DNA of 38,944 bases from Acidobacteriaceae bacterium (GTDB taxonomy: Bacteria > Acidobacteriota > Terriglobia > Terriglobales > Acidobacteriaceae): positions 10,048 to 48,991 of the forward strand of contig PLFY01000189.1 of the NCBI GenBank assembly GCA_003138365.1, given 5' to 3'. How positions within the stretch are numbered: the first letter of the stretch is position 1; the number at the start of each line of letters is the position of its first letter. The notes beneath the pieces were generated by a model. It saw nothing but the letters and a program-made list of their open reading frames with translations, ran no database searches and was not told where the DNA came from. This document shows positions 24,981 through 33,120 of the stretch, one piece after another. The translations under genes were made by a program, and so were the position numbers.

Positions 24981-25009
24981 GACGGCCTGGGAACATCTCC
25001 CAGGCCGTC
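24981..25009. terminator. 12-bp-stem hairpin after the VWFA gene
   Basis: GACGGCCTGGGA (24981-24992), loop ACATC, TCCCAGGCCGTC (24998-25009), a perfect 12-bp stem 137 bp after the VWFA stop. On the plus strand no T-tract follows. On the minus strand it is followed by GTTGTTT, so it may instead end a minus-strand transcript from the structured region to its right. Confidence 0.5.
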
Positions 25010-25042
25010 GCGGTGAACTGTGTGTATTGGACTAAGGCCATC

Positions 25043-25252
25043 CGCGCTGACGCGAGTGCCCGAGCATTTTCACTCATGCTCCCAAGCCGCGATCACGCGA
25101 TGGCGCTACCGGTTAGACCGGCCCCCTTGGGCGACAGAGTCGTCGCTCCATTAGAAGAATCGCCACCGTGAACATCGGGTCGAGGGATGCACCTCTACGT
25201 GAAAGGATGCGGTAGCGTCTCATGCGGCCAAATGCTCTCCGCCGGGGCTACC
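25043..25252. other. Hairpin-rich non-coding stretch, candidate structured RNA
   Basis: The 724-bp gap 24845-25568 holds no convincing gene, but this part has a dense series of perfect short stems. CGCG-CTGA-CGCG is at 25043-25054 and GAGCAT/ATGCTC at 25062-25081. CCCAAG/CTTGGG (25081-25086 / 25126-25131) encloses CGCG-ATCA-CGCG (25088-25099) and CCGGT-TAG-ACCGG (25109-25121). GCGAC/GTCGC is at 25131-25146, and GGTAGC/GCTACC (25211-25216 / 25247-25252) encloses GCGG/CCGC. Stems abut end to end, as in a folded RNA. I do not recognise a known riboswitch, RNase P, tmRNA or 6S pattern, and the strand is undecided. Confidence 0.35.
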
Positions 25253-25484
25253 TTGGGGTCTGGGGCGCGATGCCCTAGGCTTCAGTCACCTCATGTACCG
25301 TATTGCTCAATGAGTTTCTCTGCATCTTTTGGACAGCCCTCCTTCCCCGTATGAAATCAATCTACCCCCGAATTCACGCGGCGTCAACAATTGCCTTCGC
25401 TGGGGCCAACAGCCAGGGATTATTTCCTGTTTAAGGATTCCTTCGGATATCTCTTCTTCAACTCCCTTCCGTCGTCCAGAATGG

Positions 25485-25520
25485 TTGCGTGAGCGGCGGT
25501 CCCTGGCGCCGCTCACGCAA
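25485..25520. repeat. 14-bp perfect hairpin upstream of the sdaA remnant
   Basis: TTGCGTGAGCGGCG (25485-25498), an 8-base loop, then CGCCGCTCACGCAA (25507-25520), 48 bp before the remnant reading frame. It could be an attenuator, a terminator stem without a T-tract, or a recombination scar. Confidence 0.6.
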
Positions 25521-25568
25521 TCGAGACACGCACTGGGACGCCAGTTGCTTCCTTCGAATCACGGATGC

Positions 25569-25742
25569 ATGATTGAACTGAAAACCATCAACGCTTGCCG
25601 CACGGCGATGAACGAACCCAATGGCCACAAAATCTCGTTCGACCAGGTCATTGAAACCATGTACCGTACCGGTCTCGATATGCAATCCTGCTACAAGGGA
25701 ACTTCGCTGGCCGGCGCGGCCCTGAATGTCATTGAGTGCTAA
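25569..25742 (+). pseudogene. 3' remnant of an L-serine dehydratase (alpha chain) gene
   Basis: The last 57 codons of this frame read like the C-terminus of Fe-S L-serine dehydratase alpha chains: IELKTINACRTAM, then GHKISFDQVIETMYRTGLDM, then YKGTSLAGAALNVIEC with the terminal IEC characteristic of the family. Intact enzymes are several hundred residues long, and nothing upstream in any frame matches the rest, so the gene has lost its 5' part. The fragment ends 8 bp before the asparaginase-like gene, suggesting that an intact serine dehydratase once headed this amino-acid-degradation operon. Whether the fragment is still translated is unknown. Confidence 0.6.
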
Positions 25743-25750
25743 AAGGGATT

Positions 25751-26254
25751 ATGCAGACCATCTATCTCATTACTACGGGCGGAACGATCGAGAAGGCGTA
25801 CTCCGAACAATCGGGCGCTGTGCTGAACAACGCCAGCAAGGTCGGGCACTACTTGAAGCTGCTGCGCCTGCCGGATTGCGAGGTCCGGGTCATTCCACTC
25901 ATGAACAAGGACAGCCTGGAGATGACCCAAAAGGACCGGGCGGTTCTGGTGAAGGAACTGACCGGGGTGCTGCCGCAGGATCATCCCATCGTCATCACAC
26001 ATGGCACTGACACCATGGTTGAAACCGGACTCTATATCGAGAAAGCATTTCCTGACCTGAAAGTGCCGGTCATACTTACAGGAGCGATGACGCCCCTGGG
26101 ATTCGAGGACAGCGACGGGTTACAGAACTTGACTGAGAGCCTGCTCGCTGCGCGGTTGTTGGGCGCGGGAGTATTTGTGGTGATCCATAGCCAGGTGTTT
26201 CCCGTTGACCAGGCACGGAAAGACAAAGAACGGGGAACATTTGTCCGGGCCTAG
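25751..26254 (+). CDS. Small asparaginase-fold protein (N-terminal domain only)
   Basis: 167 residues after AAAAGGG. The L-asparaginase N-terminal domain is recognisable: TGGTIEK with the first catalytic Thr, PLMNKDSLEMT, and THGTDTM with the second Thr and Asp, then ILTGAM. Full asparaginases have about 330 residues and a C-terminal domain, which is absent here. The protein ends VFPVDQARKDKERGTFVRA, much like other stand-alone short members, so this looks like a natural short form and not a truncation. It precedes the threonine-degradation genes by 36 bp. Asparaginase activity is not assured, as the second domain completes the active site in known enzymes. Confidence 0.8.
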   Translation: MQTIYLITTGGTIEKAYSEQSGAVLNNASKVGHYLKLLRLPDCEVRVIPLMNKDSLEMTQKDRAVLVKELTGVLPQDHPIVITHGTDTMVETGLYIEKAFPDLKVPVILTGAMTPLGFEDSDGLQNLTESLLAARLLGAGVFVVIHSQVFPVDQARKDKERGTFVRA

Positions 26255-26290
26255 CAAAGAGGTAGAGCTGGCAGAGGCGGAGGGCGTGTG

Positions 26291-27325
26291 ATGAAGGCAT
26301 TGGTCAAGAGCCGGGCCGAACGGGGCTTGTGGCTGGAAGAAATTGCGGAGCCTGTCATCGGCATCAACGATGTACTGGTGCGTGTGCGCTACACCGGCAT
26401 CTGCGGCACCGACGTTCATATTTACGAGTGGGACGAATGGGCGCAAATGACCATTTCTGTGCCCATGGCGATTGGGCATGAATTTGTGGGCGAGATCGTT
26501 GCAGTCGGAGCAAACGTCAACGACTTCTATCCGGGCGACATCGTCAGCGGCGAAGGCCATGTGGTCTGTGGCCGTTGCCGGAATTGTCTCGCCGGCCGAC
26601 GCCATCTTTGCGCTTCCACGCAGGGCGTTGGCGTCAACCGGCCCGGAGCTTTTGCCGAATTCATTTCGCTGCCCATGACCAATATCTGGCGGCACAGCCC
26701 CGGCATCAATCAGGAAGTGGCGGCCATCTTTGACCCATTCGGGAACGCCGTACACACGGCGCTCTCGTTTCCAGTGCTGGGTGAAGACGTGCTGATCACG
26801 GGAGCCGGTCCCATCGGCATGATGGCGATCCCGGTGGTGCGACATGCCGGCGCACGGCATGTAGTTGTGACGGATATGAATCCCTTCCGGCTGGAGCTGG
26901 CGCGGAAGATGGGCGCGACGTTGGCGGTAAACCCTGACCAGACGCCGCTGGCCGAGGTGCGGAAGCAACTCGGCATGATGGAAGGCTTCGACGTCGGGCT
27001 GGAAATGTCCGGCAATGGGCAGGCGCTGCGCGACATGATCGTGAACATGAGCCATGGCGGCAAAATCGCCATTCTCGGCATTCCAGCCAAAGAGACCATG
27101 ATGGACTGGCGGCAGGTGATCTTCAACATGCTCACCATCAAAGGCATCTATGGACGCGAGATGTACGAAACCTGGTACAAGATGTCGGTGATGCTGGAGT
27201 CGGGTGTGGACATCTCCCCCGTGATCACGCACCGCTTCGCCTATTACGATTTTCAGCAGGGCTTCGACGCGATGATCTCAGGCCAGACGGGCAAAGTGGT
27301 GCTGGACTGGACGAGCCTGCGCTGA
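26291..27325 (+). CDS. tdh: L-threonine 3-dehydrogenase
   Basis: 344 residues; GGAGGG precedes the ATG, and a GTG three bases earlier is in frame. Oxidises L-threonine to 2-amino-3-ketobutyrate with NAD+. It is a zinc-dependent medium-chain dehydrogenase with catalytic-zinc residues C38, H63 and E64 ([16 protein letters not shown] and IGHEFVGEI). The structural-zinc cysteines are C93, C96, C99 and C107, and the Rossmann motif is [20 protein letters not shown]. The [12 protein letters not shown] segment is specific to Tdh. It lies 19 bp before kbl, forming the classic tdh-kbl pair in the reverse order to E. coli. Confidence 0.94.
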   Translation: MKALVKSRAERGLWLEEIAEPVIGINDVLVRVRYTGICGTDVHIYEWDEWAQMTISVPMAIGHEFVGEIVAVGANVNDFYPGDIVSGEGHVVCGRCRNCLAGRRHLCASTQGVGVNRPGAFAEFISLPMTNIWRHSPGINQEVAAIFDPFGNAVHTALSFPVLGEDVLITGAGPIGMMAIPVVRHAGARHVVVTDMNPFRLELARKMGATLAVNPDQTPLAEVRKQLGMMEGFDVGLEMSGNGQALRDMIVNMSHGGKIAILGIPAKETMMDWRQVIFNMLTIKGIYGREMYETWYKMSVMLESGVDISPVITHRFAYYDFQQGFDAMISGQTGKVVLDWTSLR

Positions 27326-27344
27326 AACAACGGAAAGGATTGCC

Positions 27345-28529
27345 ATGTACGGGAAGGTGCGGAGTTTCATAGAGAGCAAAATAGGCGAAATCCAAAGAGC
27401 CGGCTTGTACAAGCGCGAGCGTGTGCTCGCCGGGCCGCAGCAGGCAAAGGTCTCCGTTGCCGGCGGCGGGCAGGTACTGAATCTATGCGCGAACAACTAC
27501 CTGGGACTTGCCAATCATCCCGCCGTGGTGCAGGCAGCACAGCAGGCTTTGACGGATTGGGGCTACGGACTGGCCAGCGTGCGTTTCATCTGTGGAACGC
27601 AATCGATTCACAAGCAACTGGAAAAGCGGATCAGCGCGTTTCTGGGAACGGAAGACACGATTCTCTACGGTTCCTGTTTTGACGCGAATGGCGGGCTGTT
27701 TGAAACCTTGCTCGACGCGGAAGACGCCATCATCTCCGACGAGTTGAACCATGCCAGCATCATTGACGGCATCCGGCTTTGCAAGGCCGCCAAGTTCCGC
27801 TATCGAAACGGCGACATGGACGACTTGGAGGCGAAGCTGAGGGAGGCGGCATCGGCGCGGCATCGGCTCATCGCCACCGACGGCGTTTTTTCGATGGACG
27901 GTTACATCGCCAAGCTGGATAAGATATGCGATCTCGCAGAGAAGTACGACGCGATGGTGATGGTGGACGACTCCCACGCCGTCGGCTTCATCGGCGAGCA
28001 GGGACGCGGTACGCCGGAGTATTGCGGCGTCGAGGGACGCGTGGACATGATTACCGGAACGCTGGGCAAGGCGCTGGGCGGCGCCAGCGGCGGGTATACA
28101 AGCGGGCGGAAGGAGATTGTCGAGTTGCTGCGGCAACGTTCACGGCCGTATCTGTTCTCCAACTCCGTCGCGCCGCCGATTGTTGCAGCCTCGCTGAAGG
28201 TGCTCGATCTGCTGACGGAATCCGCGGACCTGCGCCATCGCCTGCGCGAGAACACTCGCTTCTTCCGCGGGCAGATGGTCCAGGCCGGCTTCAACATCTT
28301 GCCGGGGGAGCACCCCATTGTGCCGGTCATGTTCGGCGACGCAGTTCTCGCTTCTCGCTTCGCCGAACTGCTGCTGGCCAAGGGCGTCTATGTTGTGGCC
28401 TTCTCGTATCCCGTCGTGCCGCAAGGCAACGCCCGCATCCGCACGCAGATTTCAGGCGCCCACACGCGGGCAGACCTTGAGTTCGCGCTGGCAAAGTTTG
28501 CCGAAGCCAAGCTGGAGTTGGGCGCTTGA
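27345..28529 (+). CDS. kbl: Glycine C-acetyltransferase (2-amino-3-ketobutyrate CoA ligase)
   Basis: 394 residues. A PLP enzyme that cleaves 2-amino-3-ketobutyrate with CoA to glycine and acetyl-CoA, finishing the pathway begun by Tdh. Visible features are [69 protein letters not shown] and the PLP lysine in [15 protein letters not shown] (K242). The C-terminal domain has [18 protein letters not shown]. Length and motifs match the E. coli enzyme closely. In a tdh-kbl operon its product could feed serine through glycine hydroxymethyltransferase and then the serine dehydratase once encoded upstream. Confidence 0.95.
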   Translation: MYGKVRSFIESKIGEIQRAGLYKRERVLAGPQQAKVSVAGGGQVLNLCANNYLGLANHPAVVQAAQQALTDWGYGLASVRFICGTQSIHKQLEKRISAFLGTEDTILYGSCFDANGGLFETLLDAEDAIISDELNHASIIDGIRLCKAAKFRYRNGDMDDLEAKLREAASARHRLIATDGVFSMDGYIAKLDKICDLAEKYDAMVMVDDSHAVGFIGEQGRGTPEYCGVEGRVDMITGTLGKALGGASGGYTSGRKEIVELLRQRSRPYLFSNSVAPPIVAASLKVLDLLTESADLRHRLRENTRFFRGQMVQAGFNILPGEHPIVPVMFGDAVLASRFAELLLAKGVYVVAFSYPVVPQGNARIRTQISGAHTRADLEFALAKFAEAKLELGA

Positions 28530-28766
28530 TGTGGGCCATGATCGGGGAATGATCGTTTTGAACAGAGTGTAATCTTGTTCGGGCAGTTGAATTGAAGGTC
28601 ATGAAGATTACGGGTACCTGATCCCTGGGGCAAACGTCTCCTGCGTGGATCGCTTGGCCTGGAAATTGACCGGAGCACGACCGTTCGGGTGGCAACCATC
28701 CGCACCTCCCGCGCAACCGCGCGAGGAGAGCAATTCTGGAATTCTGCCCTATTTTATTGATTTCAT
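28530..28766. other. Intergenic region kbl - tRNA-Met
   Basis: No gene is seen. GTAATCTT (28569-28576) is inverted at 28604-28611, and a GC-rich hairpin lies at about 28705-28728. Either could end transcription of kbl or of the converging tRNA gene. Confidence 0.35.
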
Positions 28767-28843
28767 TGGTGGCGGAGGGCAGGATCGAACTGCCGACCTA
28801 CGGGTTATGAATCCGTCGCTCTAACCATCTGAGCTACTCCGCC
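28767..28843 (-). tRNA. tRNA-Met (anticodon CAT)
   Basis: On the minus strand a 77-base cloverleaf including an encoded CCA (28767-28769). Acceptor GGCGGAG / CTCCGCC, D-arm with AGCTCAGATGGTTAGAGC, anticodon loop ATTCATAAC with CAT at 28807-28809, and T-arm GGCAGTTCGATCCTGCC. The sequence looks like elongator Met. A tRNA-Ile with modified CAT is possible but less likely, and the first acceptor pair is G-C, unlike initiator tRNA. Confidence 0.95.
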
Positions 28844-29185
28844 GGAGGGGCGCCTGGAAGGCACGGGCCAGAAGGGCCCGCTGGGACGGGCGGACTGGAA
28901 TCCGCACAGACGACCCAATGTTGATGATACGGGTGGGTGGATTGGAGGTCAAACCGGAGGCGCGAAGGCTGCAGGGCAAGTTTTTGAGTCCGAGGGGACG
29001 GTTTGGGCGTCAAAAAGAGCAGGAAGATGCTTGTTTGAACAAGTATACTCTCTCCTTGACTTCCTCGATCGAGCCCATTCGCAGAGTGTTGAGCTTCCGG
29101 GGAAGGCCATCAAGGGAATTCGCTCTGGTTCCCGTTCCATTTTTCATCGCCTCAATCACCCCATTACCGTTCAAGGAGAAATGCC
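28844..29185. other. Intergenic region tRNA-Met - CDGSH gene
   Basis: 342 bp between divergent features, so it should contain both promoters. A TATACT hexamer at 29044-29049 could be a -10 box for the CDGSH gene, but no convincing -35 is seen at the right distance. No gene is visible. Confidence 0.3.
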
Positions 29186-29425
29186 ATGTCAGAACCGACA
29201 ATCGTCCAAAAGAGTCCGTACCCCATTGAAGTGGAAGCCGGAAAGAGCTACTACTGGTGTTCCTGCGGCCAGAGCGCGAACCAGCCCTTCTGCGACGGCA
29301 CCCACAAGGGCAGCGATTTCACCCCGGTGAAGTTTGAAGCCACCGAGAGCAAGACGGTCTACTTTTGCGGCTGCAAGCACAGCGCCAGCCCGCCACTGTG
29401 TGACGGCAGCCACGCCAAACTCTAA
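29186..29425 (+). CDS. Double CDGSH iron-sulfur domain protein
   Basis: 79 residues; AAGGAG lies 8 bases before the ATG. Two CDGSH motifs bind two [2Fe-2S] clusters, each by three Cys and one His: C25-x-C27 ... C36-D-G-T-H40, and C61-x-C63 ... C72-D-G-S-H76. It belongs to the short, soluble, tandem type found in bacteria and related to mitoNEET, probably acting in electron transfer or Fe-S/redox homeostasis. No membrane anchor or other domain is present. A hairpin (29454-29494) follows. Confidence 0.93.
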   Translation: MSEPTIVQKSPYPIEVEAGKSYYWCSCGQSANQPFCDGTHKGSDFTPVKFEATESKTVYFCGCKHSASPPLCDGSHAKL

Positions 29426-29453
29426 CCTTCATGGGGCTCCTCGCCCCTTTGGC

Positions 29454-29494
29454 CTCCCATCCCGGCAGACAAAGTTTGTTCGCCGGTGTGGGAG
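29454..29494. terminator. Long imperfect hairpin between the CDGSH and kdsB genes
   Basis: CTCCCATCCCGGC (29454-29466) pairs with GCCGGTGTGGGAG (29482-29494), with two mismatched bases, and an inner ACAAA/TTTGT stem extends it. It starts with CTCCCA, like palindrome family 2. It probably stops transcription after the CDGSH gene. Confidence 0.5.
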
Positions 29495-29525
29495 ACCTTG
29501 AGCCGTTCCCTTTACACTCGACAGC

Positions 29526-30275
29526 ATGAGTTCTTTGCGGATCGCCGGTGTGATTCCGGCGCGGTTGAGTTCGACCCGGCTCAGCCGCAAGGTGCTGCGC
29601 ATCATCGCCGGCCGCCCTATGGTGGAGTGGGTGTGGCGCGCGGCCATGGCGAGTGGGCTGATGGACCCAGTGGTGGTGGCCACCGACTCAGGGGAAGTGG
29701 CGCTTGTTTTGAGGGAGCGCGGGATCCCGGTGGCGATGACACCGGTCGATTGCCCGAGCGGGTCGGATCGAGTCCGCAAGGTGGCGCGGCAGATCGACGC
29801 CGATATTTATGTGAACATCCAGGGCGACGAGCCGACGCTGACGCCGGAGTTCTTTCCGCCGCTGCTGGCGCTGTTTGACCGGGCAGAAGTAGAGGTGGCG
29901 ACGCTGGCGGTTCCGTGCCCTGCCGATGAGATTGCGAACCCGAATGCAGTGAAGGTGGTGACGGCGCTGGATGGGCGGGCGCTCTACTTTTCGCGGGCGG
30001 CAATACCGTTTGACCGGGATGGGGCTGGGTTTGGCGGGTATCGCAAGCACCTGGGGATTTATGCGTATCGCAAGGCAGCGCTGGAGCGGTTTGCGGCGCT
30101 CGAGCCTTCTCCGCTGGAACGGATGGAGCGGCTGGAGCAACTGCGGTTGCTGGAAAACGGGATTGGGCTGTATGTGGCCGAGGCTCCGGGGGACGCGATC
30201 GGGGTGGATACGGAGGCTGATTTGGTGAGGGCGGAGGCGGTGCTGCGGGAGCGCGACGGGGGACAGGCTGCTTAG
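29526..30275 (+). CDS. kdsB: 3-deoxy-manno-octulosonate cytidylyltransferase (CMP-Kdo synthetase)
   Basis: 249 residues. Activates Kdo with CTP for lipopolysaccharide core synthesis. The nucleotide-binding start is GVIPARLSSTRLSRKVL; the family usually has Pro where this has Ser in TRLS. Other blocks are VVVATDSGEVA, NIQGDEPTL, YFSRAAIPFDRDG, KHLGIYAYRKAALERFAALEPSPLERMERLEQLRLLENG and GVDTEADLVRAEAVL. Length is standard. It implies a Gram-negative outer membrane with LPS. The ribosome-binding site is weak. Confidence 0.94.
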   Translation: MSSLRIAGVIPARLSSTRLSRKVLRIIAGRPMVEWVWRAAMASGLMDPVVVATDSGEVALVLRERGIPVAMTPVDCPSGSDRVRKVARQIDADIYVNIQGDEPTLTPEFFPPLLALFDRAEVEVATLAVPCPADEIANPNAVKVVTALDGRALYFSRAAIPFDRDGAGFGGYRKHLGIYAYRKAALERFAALEPSPLERMERLEQLRLLENGIGLYVAEAPGDAIGVDTEADLVRAEAVLRERDGGQAA

Positions 30276-30278
30276 CCT

Positions 30279-30318
30279 CCCACCCTTGCGGCGAAAAAGC
30301 CGCAAGAATGGGGTGCCC
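30279..30318. repeat. Palindromic repeat family 2, copy 1
   Basis: CCCACCCTTGCGGC (30279-30292), loop GAAAAA, GCCGCAAGAATGGG (30299-30312), then the tail GTGCCC. Two arm positions mismatch. It starts 4 bp after the kdsB stop and may terminate it. The tail matches that of family 1. Confidence 0.75.
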
Positions 30319-30396
30319 AATTCTATTGAGGGACGGCCAAGAAATCTGAATTGCGCGCAAGAACCGGATAGCTTGCTGCGCAGCAGATGGGCGACG

Positions 30397-31503
30397 ATGG
30401 TTCCCATGAAGGGCAAATCTGAAATCACAGTCGGGAATCGATTGGCAGGCGGGCGCGGTTTGGCTCAAGGGCCGGTGATCGACGCTGAGGCTGCGTGGAA
30501 GCAGGTTCTGGCGCGCGACGCGGCGGCGGCGTTTTTTTATGCGGTGACGACGACGGGGGTGTTTTGCCGGCCCAGTTGCACGAGCCGCCGGCCGCGGAGG
30601 GAGAATGTGCGGTTTTTCTCGTCGACGGAGGCTGCGCGGGTGGCGGGGTTTCGCGCTTGCAAACGGTGCAATCCTGAGACTGCGGCGGACGGCGGGGCTT
30701 TGCAGAAGGTTCGTGCGCATATTGAGGTGAACCTTGATCGTGCGGTGCCGCTGGTTGAGTTGGGGCGCGTGGCGGGGCTGAGCCCGTTCACGGTGCAGAG
30801 GCTATTCAAGCGGGAACTGGGCGTGAGCCCGCTGCAATACCAAAGGGCGCTGCGGGCGGGGCGGTTGCGCGGCGCGCTCAAGCAGGGAGGCAATGTGACG
30901 GATGCGATTTATGAAGCCGGGTTCGGGTCGTCGAGCCGGGCCTATGAGGGATCGGGGCTGGGCATGACGCCGGCGAAGTTTGCGCAGGGCGGGCGGGGCG
31001 AGGAGATTGGCTATACAACTGCGCGGTCGCCATTTGGGTGGCTGGTGGTGGGGGCGACGGGGCGCGGGTTGTGCTGGTTGGCGTTGGGGGAAACGGCTGC
31101 CGAGGCGGAGGCCAGTCTGCGCACGGAGTTTCCGCAGGCTGCGCTGCGGCGCGATCCGTCTCTCTCCGGGCTTGTGGAGGCGGCGGTTGGGGTGGTGGTT
31201 GAGGCCGGAGCGAGGTCGGGAAAAGAATTGACTTTGGACTTGCGGGGGACGGCGTTTCAATTGCGGGTGTGGCAGGCGCTGCGGGGGATTCCGCGGGGCG
31301 AGACACGGAGCTACAGCCAGTTGGCGAGGGAGTTGGGCGATCCGAAGGCGACGCGGGCAGTGGCCCGGGCTTGCGCGACCAATCGCGTGGCCCTGGTTGT
31401 CCCGTGCCATCGGGTGGTGGGGGCCAGTGGGGCGTTGACTGGGTACCGGTGGGGCGTGGAGAGGAAGCGGCTGCTGCTGGATGCGGAGAGCCGGAAAGGC
31501 TGA
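30397..31503 (+). CDS. ada: Ada-type methylated-DNA repair protein and regulator
   Basis: About 368 residues; starts at 30397 or 30406 are both possible, with no strong ribosome-binding site. The N-terminal Ada zinc domain accepts methyl groups from phosphotriesters ([16 protein letters not shown] and ACKRCNP, with C57, C61, C88 and C91). An AraC-type helix-turn-helix follows (about 100-190: [26 protein letters not shown], then [16 protein letters not shown]). The C-terminal O6-methylguanine transferase has the PCHR active site (C337). Members act as a self-inactivating repair enzyme and an activator of the alkylation response. The frame extends upstream through the palindrome to 30286, which is unlikely to be used. 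Confidence 0.93.
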   Translation: MVPMKGKSEITVGNRLAGGRGLAQGPVIDAEAAWKQVLARDAAAAFFYAVTTTGVFCRPSCTSRRPRRENVRFFSSTEAARVAGFRACKRCNPETAADGGALQKVRAHIEVNLDRAVPLVELGRVAGLSPFTVQRLFKRELGVSPLQYQRALRAGRLRGALKQGGNVTDAIYEAGFGSSSRAYEGSGLGMTPAKFAQGGRGEEIGYTTARSPFGWLVVGATGRGLCWLALGETAAEAEASLRTEFPQAALRRDPSLSGLVEAAVGVVVEAGARSGKELTLDLRGTAFQLRVWQALRGIPRGETRSYSQLARELGDPKATRAVARACATNRVALVVPCHRVVGASGALTGYRWGVERKRLLLDAESRKG

Positions 31504-31586
31504 TCGCCGCGGTCTGCCTCGGACCCCAGTTTTCCGTCAGAATTCTTGGGATGGTATTCTCAATGAGCGAGGAGAAACGAATCTTT

Positions 31587-33032
31587 ATGGCAGCTACAAC
31601 ACTGGAAATTACGGATTTGGAATACAAAGTGGCCGACATGTCCCTGGCGGACTGGGGCCGGAAGGAAATCGCAATCGCCGAGCACGAGATGCCGGGATTG
31701 ATGTCGATCCGGAACAAGTATGCGGCCGCGAAGCCACTGGCCGGCGTGCGGATCACAGGTTCGCTGCACATGACGATTCAGACGGCGGTGCTGATTGAGA
31801 CGCTGGTGAGCCTGGGCGCGGATGTTCGCTGGGCGAGTTGCAATATTTTTTCGACGCAGGATCATGCGGCGGCTGCAATTGCAGCGACCGGGGTTCCGGT
31901 GTTTGCGTGGAAGGGCGAGTCGCTCGAGGATTACTGGTGGTGCACGTATCAGGCGCTGAACCACAAGGGCGGCAAGGGGCCGGAGTTGGTGGTGGACGAC
32001 GGCGGCGATGTAACTCTGCTGATCCACAAGGGGTATGAGCTGGAAGACGGCGATAAGTGGGTCGATGGGCCTTCAGGCAGCCACGAAGAGAAGGTGATCA
32101 AGGATCTGCTGAAGAAGGTGTATGCGGAAGATCCTCAGCACTGGCACAGGGTTGTAAAGGCCTGGCGCGGCGTCTCGGAAGAGACCACGACCGGCGTGCA
32201 CCGGCTGTACAAGATGCTGGAGCAGGGCAAGCTGCTGGTGCCGGCCATCAATGTGAACGACTCGGTGACCAAATCGAAGTTCGATAACTTGTATGGCTGC
32301 CGTGAGTCGCTGGCCGATGGCATCAAGCGCGCAACCGACGTGATGGTTGCGGGCAAGGTTGCCGTAATCTGCGGTTACGGCGATGTGGGCAAAGGCTGCT
32401 CGCACTCGCTTCGTGGGATGGGCGCACGCGTCATTGTTACTGAAGTTGACCCGATCAACGCGCTACAGGCGGCGATGGAAGGGTTTGAAGTTACTACGAT
32501 CGAAGAGACGCTGGGCCGCGGCGACATCTACGTCACGACCACGGGGAACGTGGACATTATTACCCTGGAGCACATGAAGAAGATGAAGGACCAGGCGATT
32601 GTCTGCAACATCGGGCACTTCGACAACGAGATCCAGATGGACCGTCTGAACGAAGAGCCGGGCGTGACCAAGCTGAACATCAAGCCGCAGGTGGATTTCT
32701 ACACGTTCCCCGCCGGACCGGACCAGCCTGCCCACGGCATCTTTGTGCTGGCGGAAGGACGGCTGGTGAACCTTGGCTGCGCGACCGGACATCCGAGCTT
32801 TGTGATGAGCAACAGCTTTGCCAACCAGACGCTGGCGCAACTGGATCTTTGGGAGAAGAAGGACAGTTACAAGATCGGCGTTTATGTGCTGCCCAAGCGG
32901 CTGGACGAAGAGGTGGCGCGGCTGCACCTGGAGAAGATCGGGGTGAAGCTGACCACTCTGACGCCGAAGCAGGCGGACTATCTGGGCGTGCCGGTGGAAG
33001 GGCCTTATAAGGCGGAGAATTACCGGTACTAA
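31587..33032 (+). CDS. ahcY: Adenosylhomocysteinase (S-adenosylhomocysteine hydrolase)
   Basis: 481 residues from the ATG at 31587 ([28 protein letters not shown]), with AGGAGA upstream; an ATG at 31563 would add eight. Hydrolyses S-adenosylhomocysteine to adenosine and homocysteine, keeping methylation going. Typical blocks are [34 protein letters not shown], the NAD+ motif [63 protein letters not shown] and the canonical C-terminus KAENYRY. It follows ada by 83 bp. No SAH riboswitch-like fold is evident in that short gap. Confidence 0.97.
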   Translation: MAATTLEITDLEYKVADMSLADWGRKEIAIAEHEMPGLMSIRNKYAAAKPLAGVRITGSLHMTIQTAVLIETLVSLGADVRWASCNIFSTQDHAAAAIAATGVPVFAWKGESLEDYWWCTYQALNHKGGKGPELVVDDGGDVTLLIHKGYELEDGDKWVDGPSGSHEEKVIKDLLKKVYAEDPQHWHRVVKAWRGVSEETTTGVHRLYKMLEQGKLLVPAINVNDSVTKSKFDNLYGCRESLADGIKRATDVMVAGKVAVICGYGDVGKGCSHSLRGMGARVIVTEVDPINALQAAMEGFEVTTIEETLGRGDIYVTTTGNVDIITLEHMKKMKDQAIVCNIGHFDNEIQMDRLNEEPGVTKLNIKPQVDFYTFPAGPDQPAHGIFVLAEGRLVNLGCATGHPSFVMSNSFANQTLAQLDLWEKKDSYKIGVYVLPKRLDEEVARLHLEKIGVKLTTLTPKQADYLGVPVEGPYKAENYRY

Positions 33033-33035
33033 AAA

Positions 33036-33120
33036 CAGAGATCAGAGATCAGAGAACAGAGATCGGGGATCAGCGGCCGGAGGTTTTCTGACCACTGATC
33101 TCTGACAACTGAAAACTGTC
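33036..33120. repeat. Heptamer array with inverted second half
   Basis: CAGAGAT CAGAGAT CAGAGAA CAGAGAT CGGGGAT CAG runs at exact 7-bp spacing over 33036-33073, starting 3 bp after ahcY. From 33095, CTGATCT CTGACAA CTGAAAA CTGTC is the same TCAG heptamer family in reverse orientation and abuts the stop codon of the next (-) gene. The two halves can pair, giving a terminator-like structure between convergent genes. Confidence 0.75.

Noticed and set aside
24841-25077. 78-codon minus-strand frame with an ATG start
   Set aside because: It crosses the strong hairpin at 24981-25009 and has no clear ribosome-binding site or family; a structured RNA explains the region better.
25043-25146. Degenerate tRNA in the structured region
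   Set aside because: No T-loop sequence and no acceptor pairing in either orientation.
26120-27232. 370-codon open frame antisense to tdh
   Set aside because: Same reason: tdh is fully recognised on the other strand.
28767-28843. tRNA-Ile (CAT, lysidine-modified) instead of tRNA-Met
   Set aside because: The arms look like elongator Met; the call remains open only because anticodon alone cannot decide.
29617-30720. 367-codon minus-strand frame over kdsB and ada
   Set aside because: Pro/Arg/Ser-rich composition typical of shadow frames, with two confirmed genes on the other strand.
31504-31586. SAH riboswitch before ahcY
   Set aside because: The gap is too short, and no fitting stems were found.
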